Below are positions 1 through 8,097 of a stretch of DNA of 64,000 nt, piece after piece. The notes under the pieces are model-generated. The model made no database searches and had not been told where the DNA came from. It worked only from the letters and a program-made list of their open reading frames with translations. The stretch is taken from NCBI RefSeq assembly GCF_014212015.1, contig NZ_JACJVN010000056.1:1-64000 (forward strand), in the 5' to 3' direction. This DNA comes from Cohnella lubricantis (GTDB lineage: Bacteria; Bacillota; Bacilli; Paenibacillales; Paenibacillaceae). Position 1 is the stretch's first letter. Each line of letters opens with the position of its first letter. Position numbers and translations under genes: made by a program.

Positions 1-91
1 AGCACACAGTAAGGTTAGAGCACGATGCTTCACAAACGCGCAAATCGTTTCGTATCCGGTTATCAAGGCGCAAGCCTTGGCTAGACACCGG
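1..91. other. Spacer upstream of 5S rRNA
   Basis: This is presumed 23S-5S spacer; I do not recognise the 3' end of 23S in it. The only visible structure is a 6-bp hairpin with a GCAA tetraloop (CAAGGC at 64-69, GCCTTG at 74-79). Confidence 0.5.
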
Positions 92-208
92 TCCGGTGGT
101 GATGGCAGAGGGGTTCCACGCGTACCCATCTCGAACACGACCGTTAAGCCCTCTAGCGCCGATGGTACTTGGACCGAAGGGTCCTGGGAGAGTAGGACGT
201 TGCCGGGC
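92..208 (+). rRNA. rrf: 5S ribosomal RNA
   Basis: The 117-nt sequence follows the Bacillota 5S pattern. Its ends pair to form the terminal helix (CCGGTGG against TTGCCGGG), and the core contains the conserved CGAACACG, TTAAGC and AGCGCCGATGGTA stretches. It is the last gene of an rRNA operon whose 16S and 23S lie before the window, and the tRNA cluster follows directly. Confidence 0.95.
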
Positions 209-229
209 CGGCAACACAATTCAATATAT

Positions 230-305
230 TCCCTGATAGCTCAGTTGGTAGAGCACTCGACTGTTAATCGAGTTGTCACAGGTTCGAGTCCTGTTCGGGG
301 AGCCA
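230..305 (+). tRNA. tRNA-Asn (GTT)
   Basis: Cloverleaf with acceptor stem TCCCTGA/TCGGGGA, anticodon GTT at 263-265 and an encoded CCA end. First tRNA of the cluster, 21 bp after 5S. Confidence 0.97.
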
Positions 306-308
306 TCT

Positions 309-401
309 GGAGAGATGTCCGAGTTTGGTCGAAGGAGCACGATTGGAAATCGTGTAGGCGTCACAAGCGTCTCGAGGGTTCGAATCCCTCTCTCTCCGCC
401 A
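309..401 (+). tRNA. tRNA-Ser (GGA)
   Basis: Class II tRNA with a long variable arm, anticodon GGA at 345-347 and encoded CCA. Only 3 bp separate it from tRNA-Asn, so the two are co-transcribed. Confidence 0.97.
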
Positions 402-405
402 GTAT

Positions 406-480
406 GGCCCGTTGGTCAAGGGGTTAAGACACCTCCCTTTCACGGAGGTAACATGGGTTCGAATCCCATACGGGTCACCA
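406..480 (+). tRNA. tRNA-Glu (TTC)
   Basis: Cloverleaf with anticodon loop CTTTCAC (TTC at 439-441), T-arm GGTTCGAATCC and encoded CCA. It is followed by the only long gap in the cluster. Confidence 0.97.
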
Positions 481-532
481 TCTTCACTAAATTGCAGCAA
501 CAAATTTTCTTGAGAAATTGAGAAAATAGGGG

Positions 533-562
533 TTGCAAAAGGGTAGACGCTTAAGGTATGAT
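533..562 (+). promoter_or_regulatory. Internal sigma-A promoter in tRNA cluster
   Basis: TTGCAA (533-538) and TATGAT (557-562) are separated by 18 bp, 37 bp upstream of tRNA-fMet. This would transcribe the downstream 13 tRNA genes independently of the rRNA operon promoter. Confidence 0.65.
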
Positions 563-598
563 ATTAAACGTCGCCTCTGAGGAAAGCATGTACAACGA

Positions 599-675
<77 letters not shown>

Positions 676-712
676 AATGCTTACCTTCGGACTAACGATC
701 CGAGAATGTCGT

Positions 713-789
713 GGAGCCGTGGTGTAGAGGCCTAACATGCCTGCCTGTCACGCAGGAGACCGCGGGTTCGAATCCCGTCGGCTCCGCCA
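713..789 (+). tRNA. tRNA-Asp (GTC)
   Basis: Acceptor GGAGCCG/CGGCTCC, anticodon loop CTGTCAC (GTC), encoded CCA. Confidence 0.97.
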
Positions 790-805
790 TTCAAAACCTT
801 ACCTC

Positions 806-881
<76 letters not shown>

Positions 882-914
882 TTTAGGATTTAGGATTAAG
901 GAATCGTATAATAC

Positions 915-990
<76 letters not shown>

Positions 991-1005
991 TTGTTAGACT
1001 GCTTT

Positions 1006-1089
1006 GGAGGGTTAGCGAAGTGGCCAAACGCGGGAGACTGTAAATCTCTTCCTTCGGGTTCGGTGGTTCGAATCCATCACCCTCCACCA
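1006..1089 (+). tRNA. tRNA-Tyr (GTA)
   Basis: Class II tRNA with a long variable arm, anticodon loop CTGTAAA (GTA) and encoded CCA. Confidence 0.97.
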
Positions 1090-1107
1090 CTTTTACCTTA
1101 AATTCTT

Positions 1108-1181
1108 AGGGGCATAGTTTAAAGGTAGAACAGCGGTCTCCAAAACCGTTAGTGTGGGTTCAATTCCTGCTGCCCCTGCCA
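1108..1181 (+). tRNA. tRNA-Trp (CCA)
   Basis: Acceptor AGGGGCA/TGCCCCT, anticodon loop CTCCAAA (CCA), encoded CCA end. Confidence 0.97.
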
Positions 1182-1195
1182 AGCAAACTTGATAT

Positions 1196-1272
1196 GGCGG
1201 TCGTGGCGAAGTGGTTAACGCACCGGATTGTGGCTCCGGCATTCGGGGGTTCAAGTCCCCTCGATCGCCCCA
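1196..1272 (+). tRNA. tRNA-His (GTG)
   Basis: Anticodon GTG. The acceptor carries the extra G(-1) at 1196 paired with C73 at 1269, the identity element of bacterial tRNA-His. CCA is encoded. Confidence 0.97.
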
Positions 1273-1288
1273 TATTACAACTTCATAT

Positions 1289-1363
1289 TGGGGATTAGCC
1301 AAGCGGTAAGGCAACGGACTTTGACTCCGTCATTCCAAGGTTCGAATCCTTGATCCCCAGCCA
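1289..1363 (+). tRNA. tRNA-Gln (TTG)
   Basis: Acceptor TGGGGAT/ATCCCCA, anticodon loop CTTTGAC (TTG), encoded CCA. A decayed second copy lies at 1469-1513. Confidence 0.97.
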
Positions 1364-1367
1364 TCAT

Positions 1368-1442
1368 GCGGAAATAGCTCAGTGGTAGAGCATCTCGTTG
1401 CCAACGAGAAGGTCGCGGGTTCGAATCCCGTTTTCCGCTCCA
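1368..1442 (+). tRNA. tRNA-Gly (GCC), copy 1
   Basis: Anticodon GCC, 75 nt, encoded CCA. It is identical base for base to the copy at 1518-1592. Confidence 0.97.
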
Positions 1443-1468
1443 TATTCTTTCTAGGTACCATGTGTGAG

Positions 1469-1513
1469 TGACGGATTCCGTCGATTCAAAGGTCGAGCCT
1501 AGATCCTCAGCCA
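1469..1513 (+). pseudogene. Decayed tRNA-Gln remnant
   Basis: The 3' half resembles the intact tRNA-Gln at 1289-1363. The anticodon stem sides ACGGA and TCCGT survive, but most of the anticodon loop is deleted. The T-arm is mutated (AAGGTCGAGCCT for AAGGTTCGAATCCTT) and the end reads ATCCTCAGCCA. The 5' half (about 1443-1468) is no longer alignable by eye. It lies between two identical tRNA-Gly genes, so it looks like the dead half of a duplicated Gln-Gly unit. Confidence 0.75.
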
Positions 1514-1517
1514 CTTT

Positions 1518-1592
1518 GCGGAAATAGCTCAGTGGTAGAGCATCTCGTTGCCAACGAGAAGGTCGCGGGTTCGAATCCCGTTTTCCGCTCCA
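1518..1592 (+). tRNA. tRNA-Gly (GCC), copy 2
   Basis: Identical to the tRNA-Gly at 1368-1442, including the encoded CCA. It is the surviving half of a Gln-Gly tandem duplication. Confidence 0.97.
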
Positions 1593-1603
1593 ACTTTTCT
1601 CAT

Positions 1604-1677
1604 GGCGCCATAGCCAAGTGGTAAGGCAGAGCTCTGCAAAAGCTTTACCCCCAGTTCGAGTCTGGGTGGCGCCTCCA
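1604..1677 (+). tRNA. tRNA-Cys (GCA)
   Basis: Acceptor GGCGCCA/TGGCGCC, anticodon loop CTGCAAA (GCA), encoded CCA. Confidence 0.97.
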
Positions 1678-1691
1678 ACAACTTAATATAC

Positions 1692-1768
1692 GCGCCCTTA
1701 GCTCAGCTGGATAGAGCGTCAGACTACGAATCTGAAGGCCAGGAGTTCGAATCTCTTAGGGCGCGCCA
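1692..1768 (+). tRNA. tRNA-Arg (ACG)
   Basis: Acceptor GCGCCCT/AGGGCGC and anticodon loop CTACGAA. The ACG anticodon is presumably deaminated to ICG by TadA. CCA is encoded. Confidence 0.97.
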
Positions 1769-1773
1769 CTTAT

Positions 1774-1859
1774 GCTGGTGTGGCGGAATGGCAGACGCGG
1801 CGGACTCAAAATCCGCTTCCGGCGACGGAGTGGGGGTTCAAGTCCCTTCACCAGCACCA
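1774..1859 (+). tRNA. tRNA-Leu (CAA)
   Basis: Class II tRNA with a long variable arm, anticodon loop CTCAAAA (CAA) and encoded CCA. Last tRNA of the cluster. Confidence 0.96.
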
Positions 1860-1872
1860 ACTTTAAACAGTC

Positions 1873-1914
1873 AACCCTTGGGTTGCGGATATTCATCCGC
1901 GCTCAAGGGTTTTT
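1873..1914 (+). terminator. Terminator of the rRNA-tRNA operon
   Basis: Outer stem AACCCTTG (1873-1880) pairs with CAAGGGTT (1904-1911), with an inner GCGGAT/ATCCGC stem, followed by a T run. Confidence 0.9.
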
Positions 1915-1951
1915 GTTATTGCCACACAAGTCATGAATCAAAAATGTGCAA

Positions 1952-1980
1952 TTGCCTGCAAAAGGCTGTGACGCTATGCT
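1952..1980 (+). promoter_or_regulatory. Probable sigma-A promoter of the PL11 operon
   Basis: TTGCCT (1952-1957), a 17-bp spacer and TATGCT (1975-1980) lie between the tRNA terminator and the TTG start at 2039. Confidence 0.55.
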
Positions 1981-2038
1981 GAGAACAACGATGAGGTCTA
2001 GACTTCGATAGCGACGCAGTGAATGGAGGCGGTTCCTA

Positions 2039-4252
2039 TTGAAAGCTAAATTAGAGAAGCTGGATCGAGGGCTGGCGGCAGCGGCGACCTCGGAAGGAGT
2101 CTTTCTCAGTTGGCGATTGCTTGGAGAAGAGGTCACTGGCTATTCCGACAAGGGGATGACGGGAGCAGACTTTCACGTCTATCGGGATGGGAAGCGGATT
2201 GCGCTGGTGACGGACAGCACCAATTATTTGGATCGCGGCGGATCGCTCGATTCCATCTACGAGGTGCGGGCAGTTGCAGGCGGTGTAGAGACGGACGGTT
2301 GCGAGCCGGTGACTCCTTGGGAAGGCAACTACATGGAGCTGCCGCTGCAGAAGCCGGCGGACGGTATGACGCCGAGAGGCGAAGCCTACAGCTATTCGGC
2401 GAACGATATGAGCGTAGGGGATGTGGATGGGGATGGCCAATACGAGCTCTTCGTCAAATGGGATCCTTCCAACTCGAAGGATGTGTCGCACTCCGGCTAT
2501 ACAGGCCCGGTGTATATCGACTGCTACCGAATAGACGGGACGCTGCTGTATCGGATTGATCTCGGCGTCAATATTCGGGCTGGCGCTCATTATACGCAAT
2601 TTCTCGTGTATGACTTCGACGGGGATGGGCGAGCGGAGCTGATGTTCAAGACGGCGCCGGGGACGAAGACAATGCGCTATGACACTGCGGGGAGTCTGCT
2701 CTCGGAAGCCTACATCACGATACTCCCGGAGGATGCTGCCGCGGGATACAGCCATCAAGACGATTATCGCATGAGCAGCGAAGATTATGCCGAGCATATC
2801 GTTCAACTGTTCATGGCTTGGCATGAACAGGAGGAAGTTGCCGCCGGCCGCTGGCCCGCAAGCCTAGAGGCTTGCTTCGGCATCGAAGCGCGATTCAGCT
2901 ATCCGTTATCCCGAGAGGATGCGCAGGAGCTGGCCGATTATTTCTTGGATGTATATGCGCCCTCTCGAAGCGACCGCAATCGGCTGCGGGCGTTCGAAGG
3001 CTTTGTTCTCAAAGGGCCGGAGTATTTAACGGTCTTCAGCGGCGAGAGCGGAGAAGAACTGCAGACGATTCGCTACAAGCCGGGCAGGTATGACGACGGT
3101 CTCATGTGGGGGGACTACGCCTGGAATCGAATCGAACCCGGCAACCGAGTGGACCGCTTCCTCGCTGGCGCGGCCTACCTGGACGGAGCGAAGCCCTATG
3201 CGATCTTCGCCCGCGGGTATTATACGCGGGCGGCAGTGGTTGCTTACGCTTGGGATGGGGTGAGGCTGCGGGAGGTATGGACGGCAGACAGCGGTTGGGT
3301 GCCGATGGACAACCCATTCGGCGATACGCTTCGAGAGTCGGACGGACGCGATGAGAAGCATGGCAGCCTCGCACGGCAAGGAGCGCATTCGCTAAGCATA
3401 GCGGATGTGGATGGCGACGGATGCCAGGAGATCATCTACGGCGCGGCGACCATCGATCACGACGGTTCTATCCTCTACAGCTCTAGAGCCGTCATGCCCC
3501 CGGAGAGCGCCGCGCCGGGGGAGATCGTGAAGCTGGGGCATGGCGATGCCTTGCATGTAGCCAAGATCGATCCGGATCGGCCTGGTCTGCAAATCTTCAT
3601 GGTTCACGAAGGCGGAATCTGGGGGCCGTACGGGTATACGCTGCGAGACGCGGCGACGGGCGAGGTGCTGTTCGGTGCTTCAGCCCGCGAAGACGTAGGC
3701 CGCGGCATGATCGGACAGGTGGACCCGGACTGGCGCGGATTGCAGGTCTGGTCGAGCGAAGATATTTTCAGCCGGAATACGTTCGGATTGCTGTCGGCGA
3801 CCGGTGAGCAGATCGATCGGAAGGCGCCGGGCACGAATATGAGCATCAGATGGGCGGCGGACATGACGACCCAAATCATTAGCGGATCGTTCGAGGAACC
3901 GGTGACGATCCAGGATTGGAAGCGAGGCTGTCTGTTAACGGCGGAAGGGACGAGGTCCAATAACGGCACGAAGGGCAATCCTTGTCTCGTGGCGGACATT
4001 CTCGGCGACTGGCGGGAAGAGCTGCTCGTTCGAACTTCGGACAGCTCGTCGATCCGCATCTACCTGAGCACAGAGGCGACCGACCGCAAGCTGTACACGC
4101 TGATGCACGACCTCCAATACCGCGTTGGCGTCGCTTGGCAGAACGTCGTCTATAATCAGCCATGCTATCCGAGCTTCTACTTCGCATCGGACATTGATTG
4201 GTCCAAGGTGCCGCTCCCAGGTAAGCCGGCACAAGGGATTTCGACTGTTTAG
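2039..4252 (+). CDS. Intracellular rhamnogalacturonan lyase, PL11 family
   Basis: Polysaccharide lyase that would cleave rhamnogalacturonan I by beta-elimination. The sequence follows the PL11 (YesW/YesX) eight-bladed propeller: an N-terminal beta-domain opening with KLDRGL and YRDG, then calcium-binding D-x-DGDG loops near residues 125, 190 and 453 and a related ILGDWREE loop near 652. There is no signal peptide, so it should act in the cytosol on imported oligosaccharides, like YesX. The start is TTG at 2039, 9 bp after GGAGG. At 737 residues it is about 100 longer than typical members as I recall them; the extra part is an alpha-helical stretch at about 226-320. Genes for an ABC importer follow in the same direction. 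Confidence 0.9.
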   Translation: MKAKLEKLDRGLAAAATSEGVFLSWRLLGEEVTGYSDKGMTGADFHVYRDGKRIALVTDSTNYLDRGGSLDSIYEVRAVAGGVETDGCEPVTPWEGNYMELPLQKPADGMTPRGEAYSYSANDMSVGDVDGDGQYELFVKWDPSNSKDVSHSGYTGPVYIDCYRIDGTLLYRIDLGVNIRAGAHYTQFLVYDFDGDGRAELMFKTAPGTKTMRYDTAGSLLSEAYITILPEDAAAGYSHQDDYRMSSEDYAEHIVQLFMAWHEQEEVAAGRWPASLEACFGIEARFSYPLSREDAQELADYFLDVYAPSRSDRNRLRAFEGFVLKGPEYLTVFSGESGEELQTIRYKPGRYDDGLMWGDYAWNRIEPGNRVDRFLAGAAYLDGAKPYAIFARGYYTRAAVVAYAWDGVRLREVWTADSGWVPMDNPFGDTLRESDGRDEKHGSLARQGAHSLSIADVDGDGCQEIIYGAATIDHDGSILYSSRAVMPPESAAPGEIVKLGHGDALHVAKIDPDRPGLQIFMVHEGGIWGPYGYTLRDAATGEVLFGASAREDVGRGMIGQVDPDWRGLQVWSSEDIFSRNTFGLLSATGEQIDRKAPGTNMSIRWAADMTTQIISGSFEEPVTIQDWKRGCLLTAEGTRSNNGTKGNPCLVADILGDWREELLVRTSDSSSIRIYLSTEATDRKLYTLMHDLQYRVGVAWQNVVYNQPCYPSFYFASDIDWSKVPLPGKPAQGISTV

Positions 4253-4416
4253 CAGACTTTGCACTTTCTTGATCGAGGCTGGCAGAGATGCATCATTACG
4301 CTGCTTCTCTGCCGCGCAAAAATGTCCGATTGGCGGCAAATTCAACTTCGGTCATAATCGGATCAGTTCCAGGCAGATCCAGGCCAAGAGACGAATCGCT
4401 ACGGAGGTGACAATCG
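4253..4416. other. Intergenic gap with weak hairpin
   Basis: An inverted repeat GGCAGAG (4281-4287) / CTCTGCC (4307-4313) has no T run. It may reduce read-through from the lyase gene or mark RNA processing. Nothing else is seen here. Confidence 0.3.
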
Positions 4417-5370
4417 TTGAAGCTAACGGCCGAGTCAGCCCCTAGTTCCGCACACGCCCGCCAGCGCGCTACGGTCATGGCCCGGCTGCGCAAAGACAAA
4501 TGGACATACGTGCTGCTCGCCCCCGGTTTGCTCTACTTCCTTATCTTCAAGTACGTTCCGATGTGGGGTGTCTTGCTTGCGTTCCAGAATTACCAGCCCT
4601 TCCTCGGCTTCTGGAAGAGCGAATGGATCGGGATGGAGAACTTCCGCATCTTCTTCGACAATCCCGAATTCTTCATGCTCTTGCGCAACACGCTAGTGCT
4701 CTCGCTCTATAACCTGCTCTTCTTCTTCCCGGCGCCGATCATCCTCGCACTGCTGCTTAACGAAGTCCGCCGCGCCTTCTTCAAACGAACGATCCAGACG
4801 ATGATCTACGTTCCTCACTTCATCTCTCTTGTCATCGTGGCCAGCTTAACGTATGTCTTCCTAACGACGCAGAATGGGATCGTCAATACGATGCTCGAAA
4901 AGTATACGGGCGACACCATCGATTTCCTTGGCAGTCCCGACTGGTTCAGGCCAATGATCATCACCCAGACAATCTGGAAAGAGTCAGGCTTCGGAACGAT
5001 TATATTTCTCGCCGCTCTGGCCGGAGTCGATGTGGAGCAGTATGAAGCCGCGATTATGGACGGCGCTAACCGCTGGCGGCAAATGTGGCATATCACACTG
5101 CCGTCGATCCGCAACACGATCGTTATTCTGCTCATTCTGCGAATGGGAGACGTGCTCGACAACGGCTTCGAGCAAATCTATCTGATGCTCAATCCGCTGA
5201 ACCGCGAAGTCGCGGAAGTGTTCGATACGTACGTCTATATGATGGGCATTACGCAAGGCGCATTCAGCTACAGCACGGCAGTTGGCTTGTTCAAAGCGGT
5301 CGTGGGCGTCATTCTCGTGCTGGGAGCGAACTGGACGGCCAAACGGTTCGGCCAATCCGGTATTTATTAA
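4417..5370 (+). CDS. Sugar ABC transporter permease, LplB type
   Basis: Inner-membrane subunit of a carbohydrate importer (binding-protein-dependent transport family 1). It has six predicted membrane segments beginning at about residue 28 (LLAPGLLYFLIF). The cytoplasmic EAA loop (EAAIMDGANRWRQMWHITLP, about 209-228) contacts the ATPase. The start is TTG at 4417, 7 bp after a strong GGAGGTG. It pairs with the permease at 5398 and the lipoprotein at 6330. No ATPase gene is present, so a shared MsmX-type ATPase probably serves it. Given the PL11 lyase upstream, the cargo is probably a pectin-derived oligosaccharide; that is inference. Confidence 0.92.
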   Translation: MKLTAESAPSSAHARQRATVMARLRKDKWTYVLLAPGLLYFLIFKYVPMWGVLLAFQNYQPFLGFWKSEWIGMENFRIFFDNPEFFMLLRNTLVLSLYNLLFFFPAPIILALLLNEVRRAFFKRTIQTMIYVPHFISLVIVASLTYVFLTTQNGIVNTMLEKYTGDTIDFLGSPDWFRPMIITQTIWKESGFGTIIFLAALAGVDVEQYEAAIMDGANRWRQMWHITLPSIRNTIVILLILRMGDVLDNGFEQIYLMLNPLNREVAEVFDTYVYMMGITQGAFSYSTAVGLFKAVVGVILVLGANWTAKRFGQSGIY

Positions 5371-5397
5371 GGCGCGCGGCTGGAAGGAGGAAGTCCG

Positions 5398-6282
5398 TTG
5401 TCCAAATCCTATCGATCGTTAGGCGGCACGCTGTTCGACATCTTCAACTACTTGCTTCTCAGTTTGATCGGAATCGCTGCCGTGCTGCCCTTTCTCTATA
5501 TTGTGGCAGGCTCCTTCGCCAGCGACTCGGAGCTGACCCGGCGAGCGTTCTTTATCATTCCCCAGTCGTTCTCGGTGGCCGCTTACAAATACATTTTCTC
5601 GACCGATACCGTTACGCACAGCATCTGGAACTCGCTCATGATTACCGTCGGAGGGACGATCGTTAACCTGTTCTTCACCGTTACGATGGCTTATGCGCTG
5701 GCCAAACGGGGATTAATGGGCCGCAATCTTGTGCTCAACTTGGTGATCTTCTCGATGCTGTTCAGCGGCGGCATGATCCCGACCTATCTGGTTGTCAGGG
5801 AGCTCCAATTGTTGGACACCTTCTGGGCTCTTATTCTGCCGGGAGCGATCAGCGCGTTCAATCTGATTATCGTGAAGAACTTCTTCCAAGAGATACCGCC
5901 GGAGCTTGAAGAGGCGGCCCGCATCGACGGATGCGCGGAGATCGGCCTGCTCTGGCGAATCGTGCTGCCGCTGTCCATGCCGGTGCTGGCGACCTTCACG
6001 CTGTTCTATGCGGTTGGCCACTGGAACAACTTCTTCTCGGCGCTGCTGTATATCAACGACCCTGAGAAATGGCCCTTGCAGGTGATGCTCAGGCAGATCG
6101 TTCTGCTGTCGCAGATGGCTGCAGGCAGTGCGCAGAGCGTGGATTACAACTATGTCAAAGAAGCGGAGCAATCCATTAAGATGGCCGTCATCGTCGTCGG
6201 CACCATTCCCATTCTGCTCGTCTATCCGTTCCTGCAGAAGCACTTCGCCAAAGGGGTCTTGATCGGTTCGGTCAAGGGATAA
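5398..6282 (+). CDS. Sugar ABC transporter permease, YtcP type
   Basis: Second permease of the importer, with six hydrophobic segments and the EAA loop (EEAARIDGCAEIGLLWRIVLP) near residue 170. The start is TTG at 5398, 7 bp after AAGGAGG. It lies 27 bp downstream of the first permease, in one operon. The LplB/YtcP/lipoprotein set is the usual Paenibacillaceae arrangement for oligosaccharide uptake. Confidence 0.93.
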   Translation: MSKSYRSLGGTLFDIFNYLLLSLIGIAAVLPFLYIVAGSFASDSELTRRAFFIIPQSFSVAAYKYIFSTDTVTHSIWNSLMITVGGTIVNLFFTVTMAYALAKRGLMGRNLVLNLVIFSMLFSGGMIPTYLVVRELQLLDTFWALILPGAISAFNLIIVKNFFQEIPPELEEAARIDGCAEIGLLWRIVLPLSMPVLATFTLFYAVGHWNNFFSALLYINDPEKWPLQVMLRQIVLLSQMAAGSAQSVDYNYVKEAEQSIKMAVIVVGTIPILLVYPFLQKHFAKGVLIGSVKG

Positions 6283-6329
6283 CGGATTGCGACCATAGCG
6301 CTACCTAATATGAAGAGGGAGGAAAGTGA

Positions 6330-7952
6330 ATGAGCAAATTGAAAGTGAAATGGTCTTTGCTAGGTGCGGCGGGCGCGCTGGCGCTCGCATCGATCGCCGG
6401 CTGCGGCGGCAACAACGGGAACGGCAGCGCCTCGCCATCTGCAGAAAGTTCGGCTCCGGCAAGCGGCACCTCGTCGTCTTCGGCTTCAGCATCGGCCTCG
6501 GCAGCGCCATCGGCCTCGAATCAGGAGCCGCTTGATCTATCGATCATGCTGCCGATCTTCAAGACGAACTATCCGAAGGACGACGGACCTGTCACGACGG
6601 AGATCGAGAAGAAGACGAACACGAACATTCACCTCCAATGGGTACCGAACGCATCGTATGAAGACAAGTTCAACATTACGCTTGCCTCCGGCAAACTCCC
6701 GGATATCATCTATGTGCCTAGCGTGAAAGTCCCGAGCTTCGTCAATGCCGTCAAATCCGGCGCATTCTGGGAGGTTGGCAGCTACCTGAAGGATTACAAA
6801 TACTTGAGCCAATCGAACGAGGTCATCCTGAACAACTCCTCGATCGACGGGAAGACCTACGGCATCTACCGCGGTCGCGCTCTCGGGCGCAACGGCATCA
6901 ACTATCGCAAGGACTGGCTCGAAGCGGTCGGCCTGCAGCCGCCGAAGACGATCGACGACTTCTATAATATGCTGAAGGCATTTAAGGAGCAGGACCCGGA
7001 TAAGGATGGCAAGGACGACACCTACGGCATGGTGCTCGTGAAGTGGACGGGAAGTTGGGCCAGCGGCTTCGATATTATGAAGCTATGGTTCGGCGCTCCG
7101 AACAAGTGGGGCGTCGTGGACGGCAAGCTGGTCCCTGAGCATCAGACGCCGGAATACTTGGAAGCGCTTAAGTTCATGAAGAAGCTGTACGATGAGAAGC
7201 TGATTAATCAGGACTTCGCCGTATTCGACAGCGCCAAATGGAATGATCCGGTTGTCAATGGCGAGGCTGGCGTCATCGTCGACGTAACCGACAACGCGGC
7301 GCGGCTGGATGATAAGATTCACCAGGCGCTCGCGCAGGAAGGCAAGGACGATCCGAGCGTCCATTACGTCGATAATATGATTGGCGTCACCGGCGACCAC
7401 GGTCTTCGCGCCCTTCCAACCTCCGGCTTCGCCGGCGTGCTCGCCATTCCGAAGTCGTCGGTCAAGACCGAAGACGAGCTGAAGCGTGTGCTGCAATTCC
7501 TCGACCAGATGAACGAGCCGGAGCTGCAATCGCTCGCAGGCTTCGGCATCGAAGGCAAGCATTACACTCTTGAAGACGGCGCTGCTGTGCCAAGCAAAGA
7601 CACAGCGCTGCTGGAGTCCGAGGTGGAGGGTCTGAATCAGATGCTGCCGTTCATTCCGGAGGACCAAGGAATCAAAGTGAAGCAGACGCCGCTGCGGCTT
7701 CAAACGGCGAAGCTTCAGAAAGAAGCGGAGCAGTATGTCGTGGCGAATCCGGCAGAGCCGTTCATCTCTACGGTCTATTCGCAGAAGGGCCAGCAGCTCG
7801 ACAACATTATCAATGACGCCCGGATTAAGTTCATCGTCGGCCAGATCGACGAAGCCGAATTGCTGGAAGCCTTCGAGACGTGGAAGAAGACGGGCGGGGA
7901 CGATCTGGTGAAGGAAATGAACGACTTGTACGCTGCTTCTCAAAGCAAGTAG
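6330..7952 (+). CDS. Extracellular solute-binding lipoprotein (family 1)
   Basis: Receptor of the ABC importer. Residues 1-25 form a lipoprotein signal with lipobox SIAGC (Cys25). A Ser/Ala/Gly-rich linker follows to about residue 70, then the two-lobed binding domain. At 540 residues it belongs to the large LplA-like class that accompanies LplB/YtcP permeases. The ATG at 6330 has GGGAGG 7 bp upstream. A strong GC hairpin follows the gene (7973-8006). Ligand specificity cannot be read from the sequence. Confidence 0.93.
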   Translation: MSKLKVKWSLLGAAGALALASIAGCGGNNGNGSASPSAESSAPASGTSSSSASASASAAPSASNQEPLDLSIMLPIFKTNYPKDDGPVTTEIEKKTNTNIHLQWVPNASYEDKFNITLASGKLPDIIYVPSVKVPSFVNAVKSGAFWEVGSYLKDYKYLSQSNEVILNNSSIDGKTYGIYRGRALGRNGINYRKDWLEAVGLQPPKTIDDFYNMLKAFKEQDPDKDGKDDTYGMVLVKWTGSWASGFDIMKLWFGAPNKWGVVDGKLVPEHQTPEYLEALKFMKKLYDEKLINQDFAVFDSAKWNDPVVNGEAGVIVDVTDNAARLDDKIHQALAQEGKDDPSVHYVDNMIGVTGDHGLRALPTSGFAGVLAIPKSSVKTEDELKRVLQFLDQMNEPELQSLAGFGIEGKHYTLEDGAAVPSKDTALLESEVEGLNQMLPFIPEDQGIKVKQTPLRLQTAKLQKEAEQYVVANPAEPFISTVYSQKGQQLDNIINDARIKFIVGQIDEAELLEAFETWKKTGGDDLVKEMNDLYAASQSK

Positions 7953-7972
7953 GCAGGCAGGGGTGACACTAG

Positions 7973-8006
7973 GATGGCCGTCCGGCAGCTAACCCGGATG
8001 GCCATT
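7973..8006 (+). terminator. Hairpin after receptor gene
   Basis: GATGGCCGTCCGG pairs with CCGGATGGCCATT (13 bp with G:U wobbles). There is no long T run, so it could be a leaky terminator or a 3'-end stabiliser of the receptor mRNA. Confidence 0.5.
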
Positions 8007-8097
8007 CTCGCGCTGTTGCCGAGATCGCCGTCCTGTTATATTCTGGTATAAGAAGACGAATGCTTCCCCCGAACTTTCCATGTAGGCTGGTGAGAGC

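Noticed and set aside
4253-4416. Small plus- and minus-strand frames between the PL11 gene and the first permease
   Set aside because: They lack ribosome sites and overlap the real genes on both sides.
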